This document shows positions 1 through 10,343 of a stretch of 64,000 nucleotides of DNA, one piece after another (position 1 is the first letter of the stretch; every line of letters begins with the position of its first letter). A program made the translations under genes and the position numbers. The notes beneath the pieces are model-generated. The model had not been told where the DNA came from. It ran no database searches and was given only the letters and a program-made list of their open reading frames with translations. The DNA is taken from NCBI RefSeq assembly GCF_036323735.1, contig NC_086026.1:53632039-53696038 (forward strand), in the 5' to 3' direction. This DNA comes from Rattus norvegicus. Its lineage: Eukaryota > Chordata > Mammalia > Rodentia > Muridae.

Positions 1-533
1 TGGCAAGACAGGAGACTTAGCCAGGAGCTCTCAGGCCAGCTAGCTTAGTATGCTGTTGTACGGCTACATGAGATACTGCCGCAACAGGGCGGGAGAGTAA
101 ACTGACCCCTGGTAGTCGACTCTCCCTACACTCAAACACTAAATTCATAGGAAATCCTAAAAGCAGCTTCATTGATGGCTCATTTGTTGGTTCACCTGCC
201 CCAGTTTCTCTATAGACCAGGTTGGACTCTTGTCTAAGTGTTGGGGTAAAGTGTACACACTTGTAAACCCAGCATATTAAAGACCAAAGGGATCAGCACC
301 AATTCCCGGATCAGCTGGGAATACAGAATATGACCTGGCACCTTAAGAATTAAGGAGTTCTGTTTGGAGAAGTAGGAAAGCCATATAAAGAAGTCTGACG
401 TCCTTGGAGCTGGAGAGATGGCTCCAAACCCTCTCGATACCAGTCCCAGACCAGATAGATGCACGTGTACACATGTATTCAGACAAAAACCTTCAAATAC
501 ATTGAATTTTAAAACTGTGCCTTTTCTCCTTAG

Positions 534-628
534 GACTTATCAAGCTGGTTTCAAAGCACAGAGCCCAAGTAATTTACACCAGAAACACAAAGGGTGGAGA
601 TGCCCCAGCTGCTGGTGAAGATGCATAA
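534..628 (+). CDS. Rps25: Rps25 last coding exon (partial gene)
   Basis: Encodes the C-terminal 31 residues of 40S ribosomal protein eS25, a small cytosolic subunit protein that in other species contacts the head of the 40S and is needed by several viral IRESs. The frame gives the eS25 tail, including KLVSKHRAQVIYTRNTKG and the acidic end AAGEDA, then TAA at 626-628. The exon opens after a pyrimidine-rich acceptor (AG at 532-533), with the first base of a split Gly in the preceding exon. A GT donor at 633 follows only 4 nt after the stop, so the final intron lies in the 3'UTR, too close to the stop to trigger nonsense-mediated decay. Earlier exons lie left of the window. Reading frame and splice sites look intact, so this is the gene and not a retrocopy. 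Confidence 0.95.
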
Positions 629-725
629 ACAGGTGGGAACCAAAGGTTTCTTGGTTGTTGAAGTAGTATATGTTCCCTTTATAAGATGCTTGGTTTATGA
701 CTTCGTTTTCTTGTTTGTTTTACAG

Positions 726-773
726 ATTGAATCAGCTGTACATTTGGGAAAATAAAACTTTATTGAATCAAAT
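726..773 (+). other. Rps25: Rps25 terminal 3'UTR exon
   Basis: Non-coding last exon after an acceptor at 721-725 (TACAG). It contains AATAAA at 751-756 and ends about 17 nt later; the end is estimated from the signal position. Confidence 0.8.
751..764. promoter_or_regulatory. Back-to-back poly(A) signals for Rps25 and Cenatac
   Basis: AATAAAACTTTATT is a perfect 6-bp inverted repeat with a 2-bp spacer. The plus strand gives AATAAA for Rps25 (751-756). The minus strand gives AATAAA for Cenatac (759-764), about 120 nt past the Cenatac stop. The two transcripts must overlap by a few tens of bases. Confidence 0.75.
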
Positions 774-882
774 GAATGGGTGCATCTGTTTCCTCAGGCA
801 GCTGGAGAGGATTTGGTCTTAGGAATAATAGCTGGCTGGAATGGGTTTGTTAACCCATGAGATCGGAACAGACTGGGAACCT

Positions 883-943
883 TCAGCTTTTCCCTTTATG
901 TGGCTGCCTGCTTCTTGCTGCAGCTTCAGTTTTGAATTGATGC
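883..943 (-). CDS. Cenatac: Cenatac coding exon 11
   Basis: Residues 313-332, HQFKTEAAARSRQPHKGKS, then TGA. Acceptor TTTTCAG. The short 3'UTR runs to the signal near 759. Confidence 0.94.
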
Positions 944-3900
944 CTGAAAAGAAATGAAGACTTAGCAAGATTAATGGTAAATCTTGAGGGAGGTTGCTGG
1001 TTACACTTATGCATACCTGGACTGCCAGCGGCGTCCATTATTCCAGACTCTGCCAAAAGAGGGCAGCCAGCCTGCACTGGTGTTGGAACTGTGATCAAAG
1101 TTGGCCCCAACTCTATCTGGAGGGAGTTTCTTCAGTTTTTGCTTTTCCTCTGCAAATAGAAAATATTTTTGAATTTAAGTAGCTTTCTTTAAAGATGACT
1201 AAGTAGCTTACGTGAAGACCTGAACATGTGTTGCTTGAGGTAGCTTGCTTACTTTCTTTAAGAAATTCTTCATAGGAGGGTCCTATTGGGAGGCTTCCAG
1301 AGCTGTGCTCCTCCTCTTGGATCATCCATGGAGGTGTGGCACCTAGAACAAAGTAAAGCCCTTTAAGCTCCACAATACTGCTCAACACCTTCCAGTTAGG
1401 TGTGCTTAAAAATAAAATGGCTTGGGCGGAGGGGCCACAGTTTAATTCCCAGCATTCACATTGCAAGTTTACAACTATAACTCCAGCTCCATAGGGTGTG
1501 ATACTCTATTGGACATGTGCAGGCAAAACTACAAATGCATGTGAAGTACAAATTTAAAAAACCCGGGAATTCTGAAGCTTGGCAGTAGGTATAGCCCAGA
1601 GGCAGCTGAAGCCATACTTTCTGGTGCCTTCCATTTTTGTATACATACTAAAATGCCTATGTGCCTGGTGCCTACTGAGTCACGAGCAGACAGTGCATCT
1701 CCTGGGACTGGAGTTGGGGATGTCAGAGCTGCAACATGGGTGCTGCCATCACAGGTCTGCTGACTTTTGAGATGGTTTCTCTGTAACCCTGGCTATCCTA
1801 GACTCACTCTATAGACCAGGCTGGTCTCAAATTCAGAAATTCAACTGTCTCTACCTCCCCAGTGCTTTGTTTTAAAGAAAAAAATGATGACAATATAAGT
1901 AGCTTTGATGAAAGCCCTGAATGACTGAAGCATCACTGTACTCCATTAGAATACTTATGGTATAGCTTCATTCAGAAGGGGTATTTGTAAGCGTATGCCG
2001 AACTCTATTAAAAGGGTGGTGTATTATACTCCCCAGCACACAGTAATCTCCACCTTGCATAACTTCTAAGCAGTTGGTATATGTAGTTAGTATTTTGGTA
2101 ACCTGTGGTAAGTTTCTCAAATTGATTAATGGTTTGACAATGTGCTTGAATAAAGTAGACATTAAAGTTATTTAAAAAGAAAGCAACAGCTGGGTGGTGA
2201 TAGGACACACCTTTAATCCGAGGCAGAGGTGGGTGGATCTCTGAGAAATAGGCCAGCATGGTCTACAGATTGACTCTCAGGATGGCCAGGGCTACACAGG
2301 AATAAACCCCTCAGAAAACCAAAAGGGGGAAAAAATCCAGCAAATTGGTTAGATATCCATGTCTTTAAAAAGTTGTTTCAAGAACTCAAGGTCAGTGTGA
2401 ATAATAAGGACCGTGTTCAAAATAGCTGGGCATGGTAATGCCTACTTCAATCCCAGCTCTCAGGCAGAGATAGCCATTGCTACATAAACTGTCTCAGCAG
2501 AAACCAAAAGACCATTTTGTAGACCCACAAACACTGCTCAGAAACTTACCTGAGTGAATGTTACCAACTCCGGGTGTATCCTGTGGTAAAAATGGGGATG
2601 TGGAATAAGGTCAGATATAAGGAACCCACAAGATAAAGCACGCATAAGTGATTGTCAGCAAACTTTACACAACTTGGACAATGCTACTTCAGTACTTCTA
2701 AAGAATTCGGTAGGGGTTGGGGACTTAGCTCAGTGGTAGAGCGCTTGCCTAGCAAGCGCAAGGCCCTGGGTTGGGGGGGGGGGGACAAAAAAAAAAAAAA
2801 AAGGAAGGGCTCAGTAAGGGCAGACCAACAGGATGGAGACAGCTAGAATAGGTAGAAAAGCCAAAATAGGTCTGTTGTGGGACAGAGCTTGGTGACCCTC
2901 TTCTGGTTTGCTTGTTCTTGTACCTGATGCCCAATGAATGTTAGGTGCGGTCCTGTCTCCATCCAATCAAGCTCTGCAACAGGTTGCAAGTCCAAGTGTG
3001 ATACCTGCTGTGAGCTGGAGGCTCCATGGCTGAAAGACAGGGGAGCCAGGCTGGCAGATGAAGTCCTTGAGCACTGGGGATGGCAAGGATCAGATTGGTT
3101 CCCATTTCCCAGCATCCAACTGCAGAGGCTCCCTGAGGACTTACCCATTGGCAGCTTTCCAACTTTCAGGTGCCGAAGAACCCTCTTCTGGATCTGACTC
3201 TGCCTGAGGCTGAGTTTGATTCAGGAAAAATAAATGTGTCTAAAGTGCTTAAGAGCCTGCCCAGGCCATGGCCCACACTCCAGACTCCAGTATCTCATGG
3301 AAGGTACTGCCCATTTTGCCAACTCCCAGCCCTGCCCACATCTCTGGGCCTGCCCCCAGTGGACCCCATTGGTTCTCTGAGAAGAGCTGACTTGAAATGC
3401 TGGATGGGGGAAGCCAGGCACCAGTGGATTTGGATACTGCTCTGGGTCCTCCGAGGGAAACCAACCTCTAAGACAGATCGGACCACTTCCTGCCGACTCT
3501 GTTCTACCTCACGGATCTGAGCTGCCATCTGTGGGAGAGAGAATGCTTAGATGGGTTCAGGGTTATGGGGCAAGGTCTTTTGGAGGCCTTTCCTCCTACC
3601 TCTTTAATCACCTCATCCTCCCTTTCCTCATAGGAGTCCAAGCCCTTCACCATCGATTTCTTAAACCTAAAAATACAAGAATTATAAAAACACTGAAAAG
3701 AGATAAATCAGCTTAGTACTCCAGCCCTACCAGTTATAAAGAACACTACTAGATAGTTTTTAATGGGGGGGTGTGTGTGTGTGTGTGTGTGTGCAGGTTC
3801 GAGCTAGTCTGATTGTACAGCTTAGGCCAGCATAGAACTCCCACCTCAGCCACTGGGTGCTGAGATTATAACAATGAGTCACCATGCTCAGCTCAGATAA

Positions 3901-4804
3901 TTTTGAGAATTTTCAACTTGCAGAAATAAAACTGGTAAAATGTGCACCTTGCCTTTCACCTGGAGACATAACACTGTCAGACAGCTCCACTATTCTTAAT
4001 TTACTTTCTTCTTACAGATTTTTTTTTAATGGTTATCTTGCCTGCATGCATGTCTGTATACCACACACACATTTCCAGTTACCTTGGAGAGCAGAAGAGG
4101 GTGTTAGATCACTTGGAGCTGGAGTTATGGGTGACTGTGAGCTGAACAATTAGTGGGTACCGGGAACTGAACTCAAGTCTTCTACAACAGTAGAAGGTCT
4201 CTTAATGTGTCACCATGCCAGGCTTAACAGTTTCTGACAGGAATAGTACACTTGGCGAAGTGCCAAGTCTTACCTTGTTACCAATGCCTTTTTTTTTCTT
4301 TTTCTTCTTTCTTTTTTTTTTTTTTTTTTTTTTTGAAACAGGTTTCTCTATGTAACAAAGCCCTAGCTGTCCTGGAACTCACTTTGTAGATCAGGCTGAC
4401 CTCCAACTCAGATCTGCTTGCCTCTGCCTCCCACATGCTGGGATTAAGGATTTACCAGCTTACCGATGCTACTCTTGACCACTTAACCCCTATACTTAAA
4501 GAAACTATAGGATATTTTCCTACTTAAATCCCTCCATTCATTCCTTATGTGTATATTCCTTCTGCCATAGTGAAAACTCTGGTCCCCAACAACATATTTG
4601 TATTCATTTCATACTATAATACTTAAAAAGTAGGGCTGAAGAGAGATCTCAGTGGTTATGAGCACTGGCTGCTTTTCTAGAGAACTTAGGATGGATTCCA
4701 GCACCTATACCGTGTCTCATGGAGACTATAACTCTAGTTCCAGGGGAATCTAATGCTTTCTAATTTTAGAGGGCACCAAACACACAAACAGCATGCACGT
4801 ATGT

Positions 4805-4840
<36 letters not shown>

Positions 4841-7554
4841 TGTTAAAACCATACACATAGAAATCATTCATTTAAAAAGAAAAGCACATCCTATTCTTCC
4901 AGTGGACTCAAGTTCACTTTTCAGCACCCATGTTGGACAGCTTGACAACAACCTCTAACGCCATCTCCAGAGGGGTTTGACGCTTCCAGCCTCCTTATAC
5001 AGTAGCACTCCCATGCACATACCAACACAGACATGGACACAAACATAATACACAAGATAATCAATTTTAGAAAAAAATACCACTATTGGCTTGGAGAGAA
5101 GGCTCAGAAACTACGAGCACATACTGCCCTTGCATACAACCAACGTCAGTTTCCAACACATATGTGGGGGTGTTCACAACTGCCTGTAACCCCAGCCCCA
5201 GGAAGCTATCAACTCTGGTCTCCCAGGACATTTGAATTCACACACAATACCCCAATTATTAAAGATAAAAAAATAAGGGCTGGAGAGACGGCTCAGAAGT
5301 TAAGAACACTGGATATTCTCGGAGAGGACCTGGTTTTGGTTTTTAGTACCCAAATGGTGGCTCACAACTGTAACTCCAGTTCTAGCGCATGTGCCATCCT
5401 CTTCTGGCCTCTACAAGCACTACATGCTCATGGTATTAATACATACATTTCAGGCCAAACATTCCTACACATGGTCTTAACTAATACCACCGCTAAGAGC
5501 AGAGGCAGAAGATCTGGAGATTGAGGGTAGCATGAATTATAAATGAGGTCCTGTCTCAAAGCCAGACAATCCTGTCTTGGTGCAGAGCGTTTTGTACACT
5601 TTTTTTTTTTTTTTTCCGGAGCTAGGGACCGAACCCAGGGCCTTGCGCTTTCTAGGCAAGCGCTCTACCACTGAGCTAAATCCCCAACCCCTGTACACTT
5701 TTTTTTTTGTACACTTTTTTTTACACCTTGCTTTTTTTCCCCCTTACTTAGAAGGGGGAGTCAAATGTGAAGTCATGTGCTACATGACTTTAGTCCCAGC
5801 ACTCAGGAGGCAGAGGCAGGCAGATCTCTGTGCATTCAAGGCCAGTCAACATAGAAAGCCAGGACTACATAGAAAGACCCTGCCTCAAAAGAAAACAAAA
5901 CAAAACAATCAAACAAACAAACAAACAAACCAGTAATTCATTACTCTCAATAGTAAGCTTTTATAAATCTTCATTCACTAATCAAAAATCCTATGAAGGA
6001 GGCTGGAGAAAATGGCTCAGAGGTTAGGAGCACTGCTCTTTAAAGACCTAGATGTAAGCATCCTTATGGCAACGCACAACATTCTGTGACTCCAGTTCTG
6101 GGGGACCAAATGCCCTCTTTTGACCTCTGAGGCTAGCAATCCTCTTGTATCAGCCCTCTAGACAACTGGGACTAGAGGCCTAAGGCACCATAGTCATCAC
6201 GCCTTCAATGTTGTGTGTTCAATACAGAAGTTGGGCATACTATTAAAAAGTGCCATGAAAACACGAGACAGCAGTGGATGAGATGAAATCCCTGCTGGAC
6301 TTTGCAATACATTTACTTATTTTTCGTGATTTGAATCCTACAGCGTGGACCGGCCTGGACCTTGACCTGATTCAGCTGGGTACTAGCACTATAAATGGTC
6401 ACCAACACACTTAAGTTGAATTTCCCTAATTAGTGCCTGTTTTGAGATAAGGATCTGTAGCTTTGGCCTCTCAAGGATCCATTCTCAGCTTCCCTGGTCC
6501 TGGAATTACAGATGTGAGCCATCACACGCTCTCAGAACTTCCTAATTAAATGAAGCTTTTGCGCCTGACAAGGCCTGGATACATCGCCTTTTATAACAGG
6601 TGACTTACCGTGCATAATCCGGGGGGGAGATCAGAAACTTCTCTTTCACCTGGGCATGGGCCTTGTTCTCCCACCAGAATTTGTTGGTGGCTTTCTTATG
6701 TTCTGGGCTGAGAAGGAAAAGGAAGAATAATAGTAGCTGGTCATTAAGAAAGTAACACAGGGGGTTGGGGATTTAGCTCAGTGGTAGAGCTCTTGCCTAG
6801 CAAGCGCAAGGCCCTGGGTTCCGTCCCCAGCTCCGAAAAAAAAGAAAAAGAAAAAAAAAAAAAAAAAGAAAGTAACACAGTACTGAATATCAGAGCACTA
6901 GGTAGGTAATGTAGATTGGCCACTGGGTTGCTTCTGTGGACAAGGCAGAGAGAGGAGTATTATTTATTACCAACTTCTTCAAGACCTCTTGGGACTCCCT
7001 TCTTCCAATCAAGTGCATGGCAGTGGGAGGAGGGCAAGCTGGCTTTTCTTGCAAGACCACCTACACCACTGGGGCTATTGTAGGGCTGGACCCACCAAGC
7101 TCCACGGTTGGCCAGGTAATTCAATCCATACCCCAATTAAGTCACAAGTACAACTCAGTGTGTGTACAGGAGAGGTGGGTGTTACCCAGCTGTCACCTGG
7201 CCAGATGTTCCAGCAGACCCCCGTGTAGCACTGTCAGGTTTCCATGGCTCAGGTGTTTTCGCACTTCGCAGCCACAACACGGGCACCAACAGCACCGGTC
7301 GTGCTCCGGGACATAGCACTCCACCTGGGCGGCGCGGACGGCCCTGCGGGCGGCCTCCACCTGCGGGAGAGAAGCCAGCTAGGACCCTGAAACTACAGCC
7401 CACATTCCTGGCCTCCCCAGCCCCGGGTTCGCACCTGCGGTAGAAACCGCTCCAGAGCCCCCTTCAACTGCCGCTGGTGCTTGTGGCTGTAAACGTGCCC
7501 GCGACCACAGAAGAAAGTCTGCCGACACAGAGGACATCTCTGGGGTGGCGCCAT
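883..7554 (-). CDS. Cenatac: Cenatac (Ccdc84), minor-spliceosome zinc-finger factor, complete, 11 exons
   Basis: Centrosomal AT-AC splicing factor, formerly CCDC84: a nuclear minor-spliceosome component needed for AT-AC minor introns; loss in humans causes mosaic variegated aneuploidy (literature). Coding exons on the minus strand: 7554-7435, 7360-7197, 6707-6609, 3666-3600, 3528-3466, 3209-3145, 3029-2924, 2580-2550, 1342-1253, 1149-1017, 943-883. These sum to 999 nt, or 332 aa plus TGA, the length of the human protein. Residues 1-40 hold a U1-type zinc finger (CPLC, then GHVYSHKH). Residues 60-95 hold a second Cys/His cluster (CCWCPCCGC, then HLSHGN). The middle is charged, with the conserved AELDWMETGP and TPPWMIQ motifs, and the tail is basic. 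Every intron is GT-AG, and phases join without a frame break. ATG was chosen for its match to the family N-terminus. ID and B1/B2 SINEs fill the 2.9-kb intron 3. Confidence 0.95.
1017..1149 (-). CDS. Cenatac: Cenatac coding exon 10
   Basis: Residues 269-313, KLKKLPPDRVGANFDHSS then WLPSFGRVWNNGRRW. Donor CCAG|GTATGC. Confidence 0.93.
1253..1342 (-). CDS. Cenatac: Cenatac coding exon 9
   Basis: Residues 239-269, ATPPWMIQEEEH then IGPSYEEFLKE. Acceptor TTCTAG, donor AAA|GTAAGC. Confidence 0.93.
1775..1865 (-). repeat. B1 SINE fragment
   Basis: Antisense B1 core (ctatagaccaggctggtctc) in a Cenatac intron. Confidence 0.7.
2190..2325 (+). repeat. B1 SINE
   Basis: Diverged B1 (acacctttaatc, then cagggctacacagg). 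Confidence 0.7.
2550..2580 (-). CDS. Cenatac: Cenatac coding exon 8 (31-nt microexon)
   Basis: Residues 229-239, DTPGVGNIHS plus a split Gly. Flanked by CCACAG and TCAG|GTAAGT. Confidence 0.92.
2713..2802 (+). repeat. ID SINE, 3' half replaced by a G-run
   Basis: Normal ID 5' half with A box, but after CCCTGGGTT the B box is lost to about 13 G followed by an A-tail. Confidence 0.9.
2924..3029 (-). CDS. Cenatac: Cenatac coding exon 7
   Basis: Residues 193-228, ending TFIGHQ. The acceptor CTTTCAG at 3031-3030 was chosen because it alone keeps frame and aligns GASSSQQVSHLDL with the family. Confidence 0.88.
3145..3209 (-). CDS. Cenatac: Cenatac coding exon 6
   Basis: Residues 172-193, with PEEGSSAPESWK. 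Acceptor ACTCAG, donor ATGG|GTAAGT. Confidence 0.88.
3466..3528 (-). CDS. Cenatac: Cenatac coding exon 5
   Basis: Residues 151-171, MAAQIREVEQSRQEVVRSVL then Glu; matches the family segment. Acceptor CCCACAG, donor GAG|GTTGGT. Confidence 0.93.
3600..3666 (-). CDS. Cenatac: Cenatac coding exon 4
   Basis: Residues 128-150, RFKKSMVKGLDSYEE then an acidic stretch. Donor GAG|GTAGGA. Confidence 0.93.
3765..3794 (+). repeat. (GT)n microsatellite
   Basis: A G-run followed by about 13 GT units in Cenatac intron 3. Confidence 0.95.
4326..4450 (-). repeat. B1 SINE
   Basis: Antisense B1 after a long T-run (its A-tail), with cctctgcctcccacatgctg. Confidence 0.85.
4628..4803 (+). repeat. B2/B3-type SINE
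   Basis: Diverged gggctgaagagagatctcagtgg start; the tail merges into a CA repeat. Confidence 0.6.
4806..4839 (+). repeat. (AC)n microsatellite
   Basis: Uninterrupted AC run of about 33 bp. Confidence 0.95.
5085..5465 (+). repeat. Two tandem B2/B3-like SINEs
   Basis: Starts at about 5085 (cttggagagaaggctcag) and 5278 (gggctggagagacggctcag), both diverged. Confidence 0.55.
5600..5691 (-). repeat. ID SINE
   Basis: Reverse ID with a T16 tail complement. The tgtacactttt flanks look like a target-site duplication. Confidence 0.93.
5770..5900 (+). repeat. B1 SINE
   Basis: Cccagcactcaggaggcaga core, then an A/C-rich tail with (CAAA)n. Confidence 0.8.
6001..6160 (+). repeat. B2/B3-like SINE
   Basis: Diverged ggctggagaaaatggctcag start. 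Confidence 0.5.
6609..6707 (-). CDS. Cenatac: Cenatac coding exon 3
   Basis: Residues 95-128, including KKATNKFWWENKA. Acceptor TTCTCAG, donor ACG|GTAAGT. Confidence 0.93.
6761..6865 (+). repeat. ID SINE with 15-bp target-site duplication
   Basis: Full ID with A-rich tail, flanked by AAGAAAGTAACACAG at 6746-6760 and 6866-6880. Confidence 0.96.
7197..7360 (-). CDS. Cenatac: Cenatac coding exon 2
   Basis: Residues 41-95. Contains the Cys cluster CCWCPCCGC and the HLSHGNLTVLHGG segment. Acceptor CCCGCAG, donor CCAG|GTGACA. Confidence 0.93.
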
Positions 7555-7760
7555 AGACCCAGGACCGGCGAACACCGCCACCAGCAGCGGCTTGTCACCA
7601 CCCACTAACCCCTGACCTTCCGAGCCGGACGGGGCGGGGCGAACTTGGGAGCTCCGGGTGCCTCTAGAGGCAGTAGGCGGATATTGCAATACGTTCTGCG
7701 GCTGCGCGGACTATTCACTCCCTCCCCGCCTCCCACGCACCCGCTGAGAACCGGCTGTGA
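7280..7760. promoter_or_regulatory. Cenatac: CpG-rich Cenatac promoter region
   Basis: Dense CpG and GC boxes (GGGGCGGGGCG near 7630) surround coding exons 1-2 and the upstream flank, the only strong CpG island in the left half. No TATA box was seen. The start site is inferred to lie between 7560 and 7700. Confidence 0.65.
7435..7554 (-). CDS. Cenatac: Cenatac coding exon 1
   Basis: Residues 1-40, with ATG at 7554-7552. Carries the first zinc finger, with Cys7 and Cys10 followed by the His-rich GHVYSHKH. Donor CAG|GTGCGA. Confidence 0.95.
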
Positions 7761-7864
7761 AAGAGCGAGACGCAGACCACGCCAGATAGGACCTCAGACC
7801 GCACTTTTAGGCGTTGACAAAGACCCAACTTAGCGTAAGAAATCAAATCAGATCTGGTAATTTC

Positions 7865-7990
7865 AGGGCGCACACAGTGTCCCCGAGCTTTGTGTTAATG
7901 GCTGAATCCTCACGTCTACGCTTTGTGGTGTGGCATTGTTGACATTTTACACGTGGGGAAGAATCTACTCTGAAGAAATGAGAACCTCTG
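7865..7990 (+). repeat. Probable MIR fragment
   Basis: Cattttacacgtggggaagaa resembles the MIR core (cattttacagatgaggaaa); diverged, so ancient. Confidence 0.4.
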
Positions 7991-8112
7991 AGGAAAGCTG
8001 CAGAGGTGTGTTAAGAAGGTAGTCAGCCCCTCCAGCATCCCCGAGACCTGGTGGGGAGCACTTGGTCTAAGTGACTGTGATACTCTTAATCTTCAAAGGT
8101 GCTCCACAAAAA

Positions 8113-8300
8113 ATGGAGAGATGGCTCAGTGGTTAAGAGCACTAACGGCTGTTCCTAGAGGTCCTGAGTTCAAATCCCAGCAACCACATGGTAGCTCACA
8201 AACATCTGTAATGAAATCTGATGCCCTCTTCTGGTGTGTCTGAAGACAGCAACAGTATACTCATATACATTAAATAAATCTTTAAAAAAAAAGAAAAAAG
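8113..8300 (+). repeat. B2 SINE
   Basis: Full-length, from tggagagatggctcagtgg to taaataaatcttt and an A-tail. Confidence 0.92.
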
Positions 8301-8649
8301 AATATTCCAAGTCACTTCACTTCTCCCAGCATTCCCTGGGAAATCTAATTCTGAACACGAGTGCTTACGGTGAATCGTGTTCTATCGCCCTTACAAGAAT
8401 ATGTTATACGCCACCCATGTCAGACCAGATATGTATTTCCTCATTTGTTCCAATACTGTTCAAAGCAGTCTGCTCCAATTCCTGTGAACAGCCTAGGACT
8501 CTTCAATTTAGCTTATTTGATAGTATTTTCCCGCCAGTCTCCTCTACCAAATAGTCATCTTCCAACTGAACTTGGTTTGTGTAAAAACCGAATCCACCAT
8601 CTTCCTTTTCACAACTAAGCCCCTTGAGTGGCCAGGTTTCCAACACTTC

Positions 8650-8992
8650 CAAGATGCCAGTGGCCAAGCCCCACCTGAGAGGAAAATATTCCTAGATTAA
8701 GCCACAAAACCCTACCAATCTCCCAGTTTGCCCTAAAAATCAGGCCACAGAATCCCGCCAATCCCTGAGCTTGCCCTAAAAATCAGATCACAAAATCCCG
8801 CCAATCCCCGAGCTTGCCCTTAAAATCAGTGCACAGAATCCGACCAATCACTGAGTTTGCCCCTAGAACAAGTCACAGAATTCCACCAATCCAGGCGTTT
8901 GCCCAACATCAGACCATAAAATCCCACCAATCAGAAACTACCCTGGAGAGCGCCCTGCCCTTCAAACTGTATATAAAGCCTGTCTCCTTCTT

Positions 8993-9043
<51 letters not shown>

Positions 9044-9060
9044 GGCTTCTTTCCTGAATA
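8650..9060 (+). mobile_element. LTR-like promoter with six CCAAT units and TATA box
   Basis: Units of 41-43 bp start at 8701, 8743, 8786, 8829, 8871 and 8912, each carrying CCAAT in the same phase. They are followed by TATAAA at 8972-8977. The arrangement resembles a retroviral LTR U3 with tandem enhancer units. A T48 run at 8994-9041 follows. No coding sequence belonging to it is visible. The family was not identified. Confidence 0.6.
8994..9041 (+). repeat. T48 homopolymer
   Basis: An uninterrupted run of 48 T directly downstream of the TATA segment. It may be the A-tail of an antisense insertion. Confidence 0.95.
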
Positions 9061-9087
9061 GAGTTAATTGTCATTATGTATCTTTTT

Positions 9088-9176
9088 TTTTTCCCCCTCT
9101 TCGGAGCTGAAGACCGAACCCAGGGCCTTGCGCTTACTAGGCAAGCGCTCTACCACTGAGCTAAATCCCCAACCCC
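9088..9176 (-). repeat. ID SINE with 15-bp target-site duplication
   Basis: Reverse ID flanked by ATTATGTATCTTTTT at 9073-9087 and 9177-9191. Confidence 0.96.
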
Positions 9177-9199
9177 ATTATGTATCTTTTTGTGCATTG

Positions 9200-9720
9200 T
9201 GTATTCCGATGCTGATTTCTATGCCCAGAGATCTAGTTGCACTTGGTGTATGGCATGGTCAAGCTTCTCTAGTTTCGATGATGTGTAAAAATTGTTTTCC
9301 ATCATTTCTGATTGGTTAATAAAGAGCTGATCAGTTTATGGCTGGGTGGGAGAAGACAGAGGAGACAGACATCTGAGCCTAATGAAGGATCCTAAAGAGA
9401 GAGGAGACGGGGTTGGGGAAGAAGAAGAAAAGGAGAGGAAGGATAGGTGTGGAGGGACCAGGAGGATTTGCCATGAGGTCACCATGAGAGAGCCGCTATG
9501 GGGACACACGTGGAGACGAGCGAAGTGGGTAAGACTCAGAGGGTAAAGGAACATGTGGCTGGAAAACAGGCAGTCTTACAGGGTTAGGATAACCTGTCAA
9601 GCATAGTACCAGCAGCTTGCTAATAAAAACACCAGGTCTCTGTGTCATTTACTTGGGAGCTAAAACTGGACTAGAGTGGCCATGGGAGTGCCCTGCAACT
9701 ATTTGGGGGGTGTAGAAACC
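9200..9720 (+). repeat. LTR-like/medium-reiterated rodent repeat
   Basis: Ctgattggttaataaagagc is a motif I associate with rodent LTR repeats, followed by purine-rich sequence and a second AATAAA-like stretch. Family assignment is uncertain; no gene seen. Confidence 0.4.
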
Positions 9721-10343
9721 TCCCGAGAATTACGTTTACATCTGGACATAGCTCATGCACAGCTGTAGTCCATGTTTTCCCATCCCACCTCTGCTCTTCC
9801 CTAGCCTGTACCTAGGTTTCCTTGGAACATAAGCTGATACCACTGAGCAGGGCTAGGTTAGGATACCTGTGGAAATGAATGAACTGTTTTACAGACCTGG
9901 AAAACACTCAGAACTAGCATCTCCTCCTGTGAGAAACCTCCAGCTTCTGCAGTCAGAGCTAATTACTCCTTTCTGCTTCCCAGGAATATGGCATCTGCTT
10001 GCTACAGAAGTGACTCTTCAGAGCCAACAGTGAGGTCTTTTTTTCATTTCCGAAAACATTTATTAGCATGATTTAAAACACTTTTTGAATAGTAAGAGAA
10101 GGAGTTTCTAAACATGAAAGTTATCAATGGTTCTACTTTATAACTAATATTTGGAATTGAATGGACAGCTTTATTGCCAGTCTTCATTTATTAAAAACAA
10201 TCCATTTATCGGTTCCATGACATCATGACTATTGCTTTGTCTGGGAATGAGTCCCTACAGCGATTAAGTATAAAAAATATCTTCCATCATAATTGGAGAG
10301 TGACCTGCATTGGAGTGCGATTCTGAGTAAAGAATTGATTAAA

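Noticed and set aside
418..618. 66-codon plus-strand frame over Rps25
   Set aside because: Wrong frame across the intron/exon boundary; the eS25 frame is the other one.
5577..5936. Recurrent peptide ELGTEPRALRFLGKRSTTELNPQP found at many places on both strands
   Set aside because: It is the reverse translation of ID SINEs, not a protein family.
883..7554. A minor (AT-AC) intron within Cenatac, which would suggest self-regulation
   Set aside because: All ten coding introns I could place begin GT and end AG, with no U12-type 5' consensus seen.
8701..8940. Regularly spaced direct repeats that could suggest a CRISPR array
   Set aside because: Units abut with no unique spacers, diverge between copies, carry CCAAT boxes, and the DNA is mammalian.
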